The position numbers and the translations under genes are program-made. Positions 36,593 to 47,540 of a stretch of DNA of 64,000 nt are shown here, one piece after another (positions within the stretch are counted from its first letter, which is position 1; each line of letters opens with the position of its first letter). The DNA is from Dastarcus helophoroides (Eukaryota > Arthropoda > Insecta > Coleoptera > Bothrideridae): positions 21,191,629 through 21,255,628 of the forward strand of contig CM053327.1 of NCBI GenBank assembly GCA_028583605.1, written 5' to 3'. The notes beneath the pieces were generated by a model that made no database searches, had not been told where the DNA came from, and was given only the letters and a program-made list of their open reading frames with translations.

Positions 36593-37404
36593 CGCATCAA
36601 TACATGGATAATTGATGCATGAATAGATTTTATTGTGTTGGGTGACATGAATATTTCACCCAAGTCATATTTATTGTGTTGGTTGATTGTCTTAACTATC
36701 GTAATTCCAAATTAAACTTGTATATTAAGATGGATAGTGAATGATTAAAATATAAGAAGTACTAATTAGCAGTATGTCTCTTACCTGACAAAATCGGCTT
36801 TGACTCATTCGCTTCTCTTATAATGTATCAATTTGTAGAAGTTTATGCATTTTAATCTGAGAACATACACATAATCTGAATTTTTCTAGTTGACATCGTT
36901 TAGGAGTTTACACATCCTTCTCAAGATACAATCGATTCTCAACGTTACTTTTAACGAATTACTGATCAACTGACATTCGTTAGTTGACATTTTAACTTTG
37001 ATGACACTTTAATAAAGGTGTAAACTATCGTGTGAACTTGGTTTCAATTTTTTTTGTATATTTCATTTTTTCAGCGCATGAGTTTCTACGTCTAAAAGAT
37101 TAAAACGTTAACAAATATCAACAGAAACGGATGCAGAATTAATAAATTTACTAGCTGGTGATGATTTGTAAGGATTGTTCTTGATTTCAAAGAAGATAGT
37201 AATTTTTCTTATGGCAGTAGTGATTTTTCTTATGACAGTAGTGACATACAATGACAACAATATGACAAAGATGACAATAGAAAGCACCCGATAATCGTTC
37301 AAAGTAACCCCCAGAAATTTGCCAAATATTGTTGATTTGCAGGCTGATTTTAGTTCGTTGAATATTCTACTATTTATTGCGAAGATCTGTTAAAAATTTA
37401 CCAT

Positions 37405-38118
37405 CATTCATCAGTGGAAGATTCGACAACAACAGATAAGTGCAGGTTATGTAACCAACAAGTAGAAACAATAGACCACATAACAGGGGGTTGTAACATT
37501 CTACCCAACACAGAGTATATAAAAAGACTTGACAACGTGGTCAAGCAAATACATCAAGAATTAACAATGAAACACGAATTAGTTCAATTCCATACACCGT
37601 AATACAAATACCAGCCGCAAAACGTACTACAAAACAATAATATCAAACCATATTAGAATAGAAGTATAACTACGGATAGGACAACACAACATCATAAACC
37701 AGACATCACACTGATAGATAAAGCTTATAAGACAACATACCTAATTGAAATATCTATTCCAAATACACCTAACATGCAAAGGAAACCAGGCGAGAAAATC
37801 GAAAAAGTATATACAGCTAGCGGAAGAGATAAAACAAATGTGGCACCAAAAAAAAGTTGAAATAATCCCTATTATCATGTCAACAACAGGTGTAATATCC
37901 AAAAACCTGCACCAAGCACTAAGGACACTGGAACTTCCTTCAAACACTTATATATATTACAAAAATCATTAATCCTGGACACGTGTTCACTAACAAGAAA
38001 TTTTCTCAATTACAATGAACGTGCAAAATAAAGACTATCTTGATATCCATCCGTATAAGTCTTTTAAACCACCCATCACCATGAATGGAGAAAAAAAAAC
38101 ACAATAATAATAATAAAA
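37405..38118 (+). pseudogene. R4/Dong-like non-LTR retrotransposon, C-terminal end
   Basis: The plus strand encodes CRLCNQQVETIDHITGGCNI, a CCHC-type finger, followed after a stop by YKYQPQNVLQNN, TTDRTTQHHKPDITLIDKAY and KTTYLIEISIPNTPNM. A shifted frame then gives YIQLAEEIKQMWHQ, IIPIIMSTTGVISKNLHQAL and a short tail. This is the Cys-His plus restriction-like endonuclease end (PD...D...E) of R2-superfamily LINEs. The element ends with a (TAA)-type run at 38102-38116, as Dong/R4 elements do. Stops at 37600 and about 37654 and a frameshift near 37800 make it dead, and the 5' part is missing. Confidence 0.75.
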
Positions 38119-39130
38119 TCAGAGAAAGCCAGGATGCCCTGCATATTTTCCGCAAAAAATAATTAAAAAATAGTACACGAAATGAAAATGAAATAAAAAG
38201 AATATCGTCGTTGCCATGGAAAAATCTTCCTTGTGCTAAAATTTAAATTTTACAGAAGAGCAGAAAACATATTTACTTGGAAGGGGAGAGACATTAAATC
38301 CCCATCGGATTACGAAAAGAGACCATATGTTCTTCTGCTCTCCTTTAAAATTTACATTTCAGCACATAGAAAATTTTTCCACTGCAAGAACGATATGTAT
38401 ATTCACAGTCCTGCAACTTCTGAAGCAATCAATGTTCTACGTATGTATGTATATAAGTTGATTTAAATCATCTTGTACGTATAATTATAAAAAATAATAT
38501 GATTAGTATTATTGGACTTTAAATAAATGAAAGGTGTTATAAAGTGTCATCACATGGAGAAATTTTAAGGTGCTTAAAGCATGTAGTTTCTACATAATAG
38601 ATAACCAGAACAGTAGTAAATTAGTAGTATTTGTAGTATTGTATATCATCATTAGTTATGTAAGAGTATCAGGGTCATTTATTAAGAAAACTATGTTTCA
38701 CAATGATGAAATTTTATTTAGTTCTGTTTTCAATTTACTAATAGCAGGTTTAATAATTGAATCGGAAACAGTAATCTACTTTTTGAAATAAACGAAGTAA
38801 AACAAACTAAAAACAAATATAGCACAACGTGTTAGCATATTCATATGCTTCTTTCCAAAAATAAATTAACGAAGATTTCGGTCAATCACTGCGTTAACTA
38901 TGTGCCACAAAGAGATGTGAAAGCTTTACAAACACCCAAAATCTTACTTCAGTAAATATTTTAATTAATTTCTTACTCTTCAGCTATTTGTACTATTTTT
39001 GTTCATTTGAAGCTAATATGGATTTCATATTTAAGGTACTAATAACTTTTTTTCAAAACGAGTAATTGTGCGGTATAGTTTTTAAAATTGACATGAAACA
39101 TTCTTAAAAGTTACCTTTTTTTAAATTTAA
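38119..39130. other. gene-free AT-rich intron sequence
   Basis: Short open frames at 38233-38466 and 38570-38791 have no family features or splice context. Nothing else seen. Confidence 0.4.
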
Positions 39131-39640
39131 TCCACTCTCAAAGAGTAACCCCATTATGCTTTTAAAGCACTGCGAGTAGGATGCGGAAACAAAGCTAGAT
39201 GCCGATCAACTGCCTTCCTAAACAAGGATCGGTTGTAATTTTTGGGGAAAATTCCTTTCAGTAACAAGTTCCATAACTTGGAAGTTCTATAGAAAAAAAA
39301 GTCTCCGTAGACAGAAGTCCTCACTGTGTCAAGCTGGACCGCACAGGAATTTGCTGTCTCCGACTGTCTAGTACGCCTCAAGAATCTTGCCCTTGGGGGG
39401 ATCAATCCTATTAGTTCCCGTGAGCATCTTCCATGATAGTACTTGTAGAAAAGAGGCAAGTCACCAACCATACGCCTGTGCTCTAGTGTTTCGAGAGAAT
39501 CAGTCAGACTCTCGTCATCAATTAGACGAATCGCTCTTCTTTGAATTGAATCCAAGAGAGCTAAAGTGTATTTTGGGACTGAACTTCAAACATGAGAACA
39601 GTATTCTAGTGTTGGCCTAACGAGCTTTGTATAGTGTACC
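39131..39640 (-). pseudogene. LINE ORF2 3' end, family B copy 2 (best preserved)
   Basis: The minus strand encodes MDSIQRRAIRLIDDESLTDS, then LETLEHRRMVGDLPLFYKYY, then HGRCSRELIGLIPPRA and a tail with SKLWNLLLKGIFPKNYN. This is the C-terminus of ORF2 of jockey-type non-LTR retrotransposons, a motif string very common in insects. The upstream reverse transcriptase is absent, so the copy is 5'-truncated. It is open from 39555 to 39154. The 3' untranslated tail shares 'gtaaccccattatgc' with the copy at 48645. Confidence 0.8.
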
Positions 39641-41685
39641 TTGGAAGTTACAGAATTTTTATGTTCATTTAAAACATATATCACCTTGTAAATGCTATCA
39701 AAGCTGTTACGTTAAATTAATGAGAAAATTTTGCTGAATTGAAATATCTAATATTCCAACATGGCATCCATAAGAAAATGTTCCCATATTTTTCTGAGAA
39801 ATTTTTCAACAAGAAGAATAATAATTAACTAGGCCTGATTGAACCTCTTGCGAAAGGCAATCACAATACTAAAGAAGTTACGGCAGATTTAACAAATTGC
39901 TCATTTTCACTTTTTTTTTATAGAACTTAAACTATATTGTATTCAGTCGTTATCTTAACAGCATTGCCATAAAATAAAAAATCATTGAAGCTACTTTGGC
40001 CATTTAACCGACTTTTTTATCTTCAGTAATAAGTAAGATACCTTTGTCTATCTTTAGTATGTTCCAAAGGATTTGGGTTAACAAAGATATCTTACTTAAC
40101 CTTTGTTATCCCAAATCCTTTGGGACGGACTAAAGGGACTGTCATTCATTCAATAATTCAATAATGTATGCATATTTTACTTAATTCCTATGGGTTCTAT
40201 GTAATTTAGATTTTTAAACTTTTGCCAAAACTAGATTTTGTCGTCATTAAAAATTACATTGATTAGCAATAAAAAGGTAAATCTGGTGAAAAAAAGTCAA
40301 ACCTTATCTTGTTAAGTAATTCAATTTAAATGTAAAAATAATGCTCATTTCTCAGCGATCATATTACAATAATCCAATTTAAATGAATTTTTGTTTTATT
40401 AATTAATTGGTTTTATTATAATAATACGCATTAATAATAATCAGCACATAGATCACGGATGTGCTGATATACATTTTGATTGCGAATTATGCAACAATAC
40501 TGCTCTCCAGCATCATCTGATATAATGGATATAATTAGCTTCCTGGATTGGTGGTGGAAATAATTTTAAACACGGTCTTGTTAAAATGCTACTTTTTTCT
40601 TATTTTTTTAAAGTATCAATTAGTACACAATTAGGAATTTGAATTATAATTGAATTATTTTTCCTTATGTCTCTTTTTGAGCACTAGCCATAGATTTGTT
40701 ACCTCTTTTTACTTTGAAGTTTGTTATTGGTTACACTAACTCTTTACTACGTTAAATAAAAATTTATTTAAAATTTTTATATCTTTACAATATCTATTAG
40801 GCAATATAAACCGGTTCATTTGCAATATGCTGTTGCCGAGGAAAATTTAGTTTTTCAGAGATCTAAATATTTTTTAGAGTTTATTTTAGTACAATATTTT
40901 GGATATATTTCTGAATATATTATAAATGTATGTTATAAAAGAGTATAATAGTATCTCTGTTTTCCTTCCATTGGTTTATTGGGAATATGTTCTTGAAAGT
41001 AGCATATTTTTCATGAGAAACCATGTTAAACATTACTTGTAGACTATTTTGTGAAATACCTTGAAACTGTCGAATTGTTTTTGAAAAATGTATATTTAGG
41101 AATGTATTTGCAAAGTTTCAGCAATTCCTTTAAATCTTTGGAAAAAGTTCCATAATTCTTGGAAGGGTTACTAGTTCTATGAATGGCATGCCAATCTATC
41201 TAATGTTAATAAACCGATGTTACATCAACATCTTCTCCGCAGAACGTTGGATTATTAATATGTATAAGACCTCATTATTGCAACTGACATTCAAATATCA
41301 ACTAAGCAGAATTATATATTTAACATGTATTTGAAATAATGTCATTTCTTATTCATTAATATAAATATCATGACATATTTTAACTCTATATCACGACATG
41401 TTTTAAATTTTTACAAACTTAGGACCAAGGGAATATCACTTGTTGCTGAAAAAAATTCGGAGATGCAACAGAGATCGCTGACGAGTTTACTGTAAAAAAA
41501 CTAGAAATATGGAAGTTTTTTCTTTGTTAATAGACGTATCATTAGACGAATAAAAAATATTATTCAAGAAAAAAGATTATTTTCTTTCATAAAATAGTAT
41601 AAATCTGTCATTTTAAAAATGGACCCACGGTGTTCTATGATCACGACACAAGACGTCACCACATCGGTGCTAATAGGGTGGCTAT
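39641..41685. other. gene-free AT-rich intron sequence with weak repeats
   Basis: No exon supported. About 39845-40030 loosely resembles 29640-29800 in the same orientation ('tcttaac(a/g)', 'gccataaaat', 'cttaac(c/t)gact'), which suggests an old dispersed repeat. A small hairpin occurs near 40444-40470 ('cagcacat...atgtgctg'). Confidence 0.4.
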
Positions 41686-41689
41686 TCTT

Positions 41690-42075
41690 GTTTTTTCTCT
41701 TCACAAACTTAAATTTAAAATTTTCATCTTCAACTACAAAGTCCCAGAAAAAGCAAAGAGTTGGTTAACACGCAAATCCACTTTTCTCAAAACTATTTCT
41801 AATATACCTTATGCAACATGGGTTTTACAAAAAATCTTCCTCACCACATTGCGTTTCCCATATGACCAGAAGCAGTAATTATAAATAAAAATATTTTGTT
41901 CCTTAGTAAGCATTTTGTCAAAGTCAATGTGCCATTTTTGCATAACAATTACTGCAATATATTTCATGTCGGTATCTTATATTTACAGTGTACTGTTATA
42001 ATTTCTAAGGCTTCAGTCATCTCACATTTTTGAGCATCAACAATGATAATTATTAGGTGGTGCCAGTTTTAAATA
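41690..42075 (+). repeat. dispersed repeat, family C copy 1
   Basis: Collinear with 54190-54715. Shared blocks: 'ccacttttctcaaaa', 'ataccttatgc(a/c)acatg', 'tcccatatgacca/ttccatatgacca', 'gtaatt(a/g)taaa', 'cagtcatctca/cagccatctca', 'ccagttttaaat/acagttttaaat'. Same orientation in both copies. Class unknown; no coding frame shared. Confidence 0.6.
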
Positions 42076-42785
42076 ATGAGGGACAATTAAAATTTTTCCA
42101 CATCAAAAACGCAACAAAATTTTTATGAAATAAAACGAAAACACTTTTCGAAAACTACACTATACTTGAAAGGAATCTGATTTACAATATATATAAAAGT
42201 TATGAGGATGTCAGATTCCTAATTTTTCCCTAATACACTAGACTGTTCTTTACCTACTTGAGTAAACCTTTCTCAGAAGAATTTTAAATCGATAGAAACA
42301 AGAATATCAAAAGTCGATGAAGAATTGCGACCAGTAGCGTTATAACGATGACATAGGTACGTACCAACGGACGGGACTGAAAATATTGGGATACCATTTT
42401 TAAAATGTAACAAATCGTATCTTTATTTATAAAAATCTATCTACTATCCAAAAAACTATATTATAACTGACTTTTAAAGAAAATTTAGTTAAAGTGGAAT
42501 CTCAAATTGACGTCTTTCGATCCTGACTTGTGACCGATATTCTATTGACCAACCAACCAGTCAACATAATCCATTAAGTAATTTCCTATAACACTTATCT
42601 AGTTCACGTTCAACTAAAATGACTTGGTACTGCGACTAAATTAATCGACATTACATTCAGTACTCCAATTTATCGCAATAATACTTATGAAATCACAATT
42701 ACCTTGTCATTTTTTTTACATAGTTAATGAAGCTGTAGATATTTACCTAACTTATTATTTTTTATTTTATTGATTTTATTTTTAG

Positions 42786-43098
42786 ACAATTAATGGAGAA
42801 AGGATCCTCGCAGCCGTGGAAAGAAGTCCTATTTCAAGCCACCGGCGAGAACAGAATAGATGGCAGAGCTATGCGAGAATACTTCCGTCCTCTTGAAGAT
42901 TGGCTACGAAACGAAAATTTGAGAACACAAGAATTTGTTGGTTGGGTTTATGACGGCGATTACTGTAAACAAAGTATAGAAACTGCAGGCTTACAAGTAT
43001 ATGGAGGTTTTTACAATAGCGCTCCCCAAATAGCTAAACAAATTACTTGGTCAATCAGTTGTCTGATTCTAATAATATTTTCTGTTTATGTCGTTTGA
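42786..43098 (+). CDS. Ance: angiotensin-converting enzyme (ACE), last exon with membrane-anchor tail
   Basis: The acceptor 'ttttatttttag' precedes A|CAATTAATG, which completes a Thr codon begun at 10724-10725. The peptide QLMEKGSSQPWKEVLFQATG, then MREYFRPLEDWLRNENLRT and FVGWVYDGDYC, is the conserved ACE C-terminal domain (KGSS-PW, YF-PL-WL--EN, GW). It ends differently from secreted AnCE: after a linker (QVYGGFYNSAPQ) comes ITWSISCLILIIFSVYVV, a hydrophobic run that reaches the last residue. That fits a GPI-attachment signal or a C-terminal membrane anchor, so this ACE is probably cell-surface bound. The stop TGA is at 43096-43098. A poly(A) signal follows at 43348. Confidence 0.93.
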
Positions 43099-43347
43099 AT
43101 TTTTTGTGTATTTGAATCTAGATGCCATGATAGAAATTGGAATAGGAAATAATATATGTCATTTCACATACTAATAAGCTGTAATTTCAGTTGTAATACA
43201 GATATTTAACAGAAAGTATTCTTTGATGTAGGTACGAGTATAAATGACATATATTTTAAACGTGAACACGTTCTTATTTATTTTTCTTAAATCCTTAATA
43301 CCAACAAAAATATACCGAGTTTTACAATTAACATTATTATGTAAATG

Positions 43348-43353
43348 AATAAA
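43348..43353 (+). promoter_or_regulatory. polyadenylation signal, probable for ACE
   Basis: AATAAA lies 250 bases after the ACE stop codon, the first canonical signal on the plus strand after the stop. A longer 3' UTR using a later signal (for example near 43474) is possible. Confidence 0.45.
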
Positions 43354-43894
43354 TATTTTTAAAAAAGAACTAGAGTTTTTCATTTTTTATTCCAGTTCTT
43401 TTCGAAATCACTAACTTTTTAAAAACTAGCTGGCCCTCACTGACTACACAAACTCCAATAACGTAATATTTCAAAATAAAATAATTTCTCGTTTGATATT
43501 AATAAAATAGATTCAAAGGTTCGCGCTCCTTATTCTAGTACCCACCCAATACTATATCAGACATAAAGATTGCAGATTAGTTTCTCCTTTATAAGTTCTG
43601 AATTATAACCTCAAATAAAATTGGTAGCACAGTTCTTAAAAATGAAGGGTGAGTTTTATAGAAATAAAAATAGTCTAAAAGGTATCCCTAAAAACATTCT
43701 AAATGTTAGTAAACATTTCATTAAATTCAATTTATCAAAATATCTCATTCTCGAAAGTGTCACTATTTTGAAAATAAATCATTTAAGCTCACAGCAGTGA
43801 ATTATGGCTGACTACAAAATTTTACAGTAGTACAGCTCGAAGTTACACGATAGGTGAGGACCGACGCAAATCGCTTACCTTGAATATCTTTTTC

Positions 43895-44056
43895 GTCGAA
43901 GTGGGGTCATGTTAACTCAATAATGTATTTAAAATTTTGCTTAATTCGATTTACCATATAAGTTAGCTAACTGGGTGTTACCTTTATAGTAAAACCGAAA
44001 AAACATTTTATAATTTTTGCCAATATTACAAAAATAAAGTATTTTTTTAAAAAGGC
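43895..44056 (+). repeat. direct repeat flanking the piggyBac remnant, left copy
   Basis: Shares 'gtggggtcatgtt', 'aatgtatttaaaattttgctt', 'aattcga', 'agttagctaact' and 'aaaaataaagtatt' with 45130-45290 in the same orientation, with changes. The two copies bracket the piggyBac-like remnant (44300-44773) and the small inverted-repeat element (44910-45112). Confidence 0.55.
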
Positions 44057-44299
44057 ACATAGGTTAAGTTTAAAATAAAAAAAGGTTTATTTTGTGTCAT
44101 ATGATAACTAAAATAACAAAATCACAATTTTTAACAAAATATAAAATCATTGGTATATGTGAAAAAATTATTACGTTAGTGGGAATCGAATTCGAGTGAT
44201 TTTCCACATTTTTTTGCAGCGTTGTAATGAATTCTCAAGACATATGATAGCTCTGCAGGCTTCACACAAGTTTTTTACCTTTTTGATTTCTGTCACTGT

Positions 44300-44773
44300 C
44301 GTTTCGACGTAACGTGGAGAATTTTTTCATTTTTCAGATTTCTTAGCAATTCGATAATTTGATTTCTTATAATATCTGTTATCATTTTTTCATCTGCAAG
44401 TATAAGAAGCCGAAAACATTCTATTGGCGTTTTAGCCTTCTTTCGATTAACCTTCATCCCTGGCAAGTAAGTTACAATATTTTTAGATCTGGTTCTAACA
44501 TTTTTATTTGGTGTTTTTTTACTCCATTTGGTTCCATTTTTTCCTGTAAAAGTTATTTTCGTTTACTTCTGCCTCTTCCATTTCACCATTCTCTTCTTGT
44601 GTCTCTCTCTTCACTCTTCGCTTCCTGAAGTTGTTTCTGGTTGGGATAGTCCAGTTTGGTACTAATTTGGTCGATTTCATCATCTCCTTCCGAGTCGTCT
44701 TCATCGATAAAAGGTTGGTTGGCCTCGGACTCTTTCCCATAAGGCTAATAGACGATCCTGCTTCATTTACCAT
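44300..44773 (-). pseudogene. piggyBac-like transposase N-terminal remnant
   Basis: On the minus strand an acidic segment (IDEDDSEGDDEIDQIS) is followed by GKNGTKWSKKTPNKNVRTRS, then KNIVTYLPGMK, then KAKTPIECFRLLILADEKMI and TDII. This acidic stretch plus 'G-W--PP---R----NI---PG-K--A--P-E-F-L---D-M---I' is the N-terminus of piggyBac-family transposases (DDE_Tnp_1_7). Frames shift between the acidic part and the rest, and the catalytic domain is missing, so it is a dead fragment. Confidence 0.72.
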
Positions 44774-44909
44774 TCACACATCTTGATAAATAGTTACAAA
44801 AGAAAACGCACTATAAATTTAGCAAAAAAACTCTCAGAAAAAGTCACTCTTACCTTGTTCAGCAGACGAAGAACCAAAAACGTAACTACTAAAAAAAGTT
44901 TCAAGAACC

Positions 44910-45112
44910 GACACGTGGGGTATCACACACCCCCAAACAACTTTAGAGCGACGTTTTTTCATTAAAGTGCATTAGACGAGTGCAATTTCTGTATAGGTGC
45001 ATTAAAAAATGCACAATTGAAAGCTAAACGGCGGGGCAGGGGCGCAAACTAAATTTTAAGAAAGTTGTGCATGCGTTTTCAGTCGTTGAGGTTTGTCACA
45101 CCCCACGTGTCA
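44910..45112. mobile_element. small inverted-repeat element
   Basis: GACACGTGGGGTATCACA at 44910-44927 is matched, inverted and with two changes, by TGTCACACCCCACGTGTC at 45094-45111. The inside has no coding capacity and an inner pair built on 'gtgca(t)'. It may be a non-autonomous DNA transposon; a target duplication could not be assigned. Confidence 0.6.
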
Positions 45113-45129
45113 CATGCCAGGTTAAGTCT

Positions 45130-45290
45130 AATTCGCGTAAGTCGGGGTATATTTTTACTTAATAAATGTATTTAAATTTTGCTTAATTCGAACCAGAAGC
45201 TTAGCTAAACTGGGGTGTATACTACACGTATGTAAAAGAAAAATATGTTATTAAAATAGCCAATATTTAAAAAAATAAAGTATTTACTTT
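45130..45290 (+). repeat. direct repeat flanking the piggyBac remnant, right copy
   Basis: Diverged copy of 43895-44056 in the same orientation. It runs into the left edge of the PIF/Harbinger element, where 'agtaaaa' words become dense. Confidence 0.5.
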
Positions 45291-45509
45291 AAAGTAAAAA
45301 GCAAAAGCAACAGGTAAGGATGAAAAGTAAAAGATAGAAGTAAAAGGTCTTTCTCTAATTCGTATTTATAATCTTTACCTTTTCCTTGGAAGCAAATCCT
45401 TTAAAAAATTAAAGTTGCAATTTCAAATACGACACAGGTTCAAACATGCAGTATGCTTTGCCTACATTTAAATTTGAGGTTAGAATTGTGCAATAATTAT
45501 ATGTGATCA

Positions 45510-46205
45510 TTCTAAGACAAAAAAATATCAGATGCAGAAGGTGAAGGTGATATTAATGGAGATGTCTTGCATGAGATGACGTTTATTGCTGAAAAATTCC
45601 GCGCATATCCAGAAGCAGTAGAAAAATCACAAGTGTCAGCAATGAAAAATAAAAAAACTTGGGCTTTAACTAAAATAGTCGAAGAATATGGAACATTCTT
45701 TGGAAAACGATTAGATCATAAGAAATTTATAAAGAAAATAAATAATATGAAAACTCGATTGAAAAGTTACAGATAAAAATAAAACGGGAAATAGACCCAT
45801 TCGTCTTCTATCTTGGGAGAAAATAATGTTGGAGGCCATGAATAGTGATGTTAATCCTGTTATAATTCAGGTTCCAGGTGCTAGGTGCTGTTGCAATGCC
45901 ACCACTGCCACGTACAAATAAACTATGCCAAACAAACACATGATTGAGCCACTATCTCAAAAATTTACGACATTTGTAAACAAGGTTGTTCCCAAATTGC
46001 CATGAAAGTGTTCAATAGATGCAAGTCCAGAAGACACAAAACATTTGACAATTACTCAGCTTCAACGCGTACTTTTATTAGACCAACTGAAAACAGCTCG
46101 TCTTCAGCAGCAATATTTTGCGGCCACACTCAAAAAGTTGACAGAGGAACAATCTAACGAGTATTCAATTGACATTGTTGGCAATAAATCATACTGTAAT
46201 CTTTA
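45510..46205 (+). pseudogene. PIF/Harbinger accessory Myb/SANT-like DNA-binding protein, decayed
   Basis: The frame encodes HEMTFIAEKFRAYPEAVEKS, then MKNKKTWALTKIVEEYGTFF and IKKINNMKTRLKS. After a frameshift at about 45770 come NKTGNRPIRLLSWEKIMLEA and DVNPVIIQVPGA. This is the trihelix/Myb-like second protein of PIF/Harbinger elements, which helps the transposase bind the ends and enter the nucleus. Further frames reach TITQLQRVLLLDQLKTARLQ and QQYFAATLKKLTEEQ, ending at TAA near 46205. At least one frameshift and one or two stops break it. Confidence 0.7.
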
Positions 46206-46266
46206 AGAATTAAATCATATCCCCATGTTGTGAATGATTTTTACTTTCGAAAAATTACAATCATTT

Positions 46267-47258
46267 GACTAGATCAAAACTAAATATTATGAGATGGGCC
46301 AATTCTTCATGCCATATTTTTCCTTGTGTGCGCAAAACCTCTTCTCTAGACTCTTCTAAATTATGTGGCACATTCTTCAATTCATCATCTTCATTTTCAA
46401 AATCTGCGTCTCCTCGATACTTGGCAATATTATGTAACACAGCACATGCTATTACGACTTTTGGAATACTAGTTTGCTTTACTCTGCATTCATATTTCAG
46501 AATAGGAAATTTCCGTTTCAGTTGCCCAAATGTATGTTCAATTACAACTCGCTCAGATGTAAACAGTCTATTTAAAAATTTTTGATATTCCTCCTGGCAT
46601 TATTCAGTACCCACTGCCTCCCAAGAGAACTAACTGTATTTATTGTCTTTTTCATGACTTTACACACTGCCGAATTTTTCCATATACGAGAATCATGAAC
46701 TGACCCAGGCCATCTTGCATATATACTAGTTATAACACAGTCTGGGTCGCATGTAACCTGGACATTCAAACTAGTAAAACCTTTTCTGTTTACATATTCG
46801 TCTCCAAATTGGACTGACTTTTCAATACGAACATGGGTACAGTCAACAACCCCTATCGGTGTTGGAAAACGAAATTTACCCAACCATTTCTCTTTGGCTA
46901 CTATAATTTCATTTTCTGCTCTTGGAAACCGAATCCATTGAGGAGCCTTTTCTACAACATGTTCCAATACTTCGTAAAATATTCTGGATACTGTAGGTTA
47001 GGTGGATCCCAATTCTTCAGCAATTCCACTTTGAAATCCAGGGTTTGCACAATAACGCAAGAATATTTTCATTTTATGCATGTTGGACAGAACTGGTCCA
47101 CGAGTTTCTTGATTATCTCGCAGAATGTGGTCCACTAACCATTCAAAATAAACCTCTTCAAATGTAAATAAGGCTTTGAAATCTGATTGACGAGGCATAG
47201 TTCTTGGTTTACAATATTTTCTTGCAAGTAAATTTACCACGTCAGCCATTGCAAACAA
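46267..47258 (-). pseudogene. PIF/Harbinger (HARBI1-like) transposase with few lesions
   Basis: The minus-strand frame starts MFAMADVVNLLARKYCKPRT and includes FEWLVDHILRDNQ and RYCANPGFQSGIAEELGST. A TAA at about 46995-46997 is followed in the same frame by PTVSRIFYEVLEHVVEKAP. The DDE_Tnp_4 core follows: GVVDCTHVRIEK, YVNRKGFTSLNVQVTCD and YARWPGSVHDSRIWKNS. The LGDSGY segment is damaged by a frameshift near 46570-46625. A shifted frame then gives RLFTSERVVIEHTFGQLKRK, FPILKYECRVK and VVIACAVLHNIAKYRGD to a TGA near 46267. Only about two lesions separate it from an open gene, so the copy is fairly young. Confidence 0.82.
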
Positions 47259-47540
47259 TTACGACCATAAATTTAGACTGACTAAAATTTCCATAACCAA
47301 TAAACAAATATCTTGAATATAGGCATATAAGTATAGAAAACAGTTAGCTTTGTAGCAGATGCAATTTTGGTGAAGCAAATCCTTTAGTTTTAAAACTAAC
47401 GGCTTTTTTTATGAATACTAAAAAAGTAAAACCTTTTACTTTGAAGCAAAACTTTCAACGGTAAAGCAAAATCTTTTTTATGCATAACATCTAAAGTATT
47501 TCTTTTGTTTTTGACAAGTAAAAGCTAATACTTCTTTTTC

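Larger units (their letters stand above)
10726..42785 (+). other. giant (about 32 kb) intron of the ACE gene
   Basis: The donor at 10726 (gtaagt) and the acceptor at 42785 (tttttattttag-like) join exons whose peptides are directly consecutive in [11 protein letters not shown] then QLMEKGSSQPW. The split codon AC|A restores Thr, so the phase is right. The intron carries an antisense odorant receptor, a CpG-rich block with candidate antisense exons, and many transposable elements. Nothing else in the interval looks like a skipped ACE exon. Confidence 0.85.
45260..47540. mobile_element. PIF/Harbinger DNA transposon, two-gene, nearly complete
   Basis: The element carries a Myb/SANT-like ORF on the plus strand (about 45510-46205) and a DDE transposase on the minus strand (47258-46267), arranged tail to tail with about 60 bases between them. 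That is the usual PIF/Harbinger layout. Dense 'agtaaaag' words lie at both outer flanks (45280-45350 and 47420-47530). I could not fix exact terminal inverted repeats or the 3-bp target duplication, so the outer limits are estimates. Confidence 0.75.
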
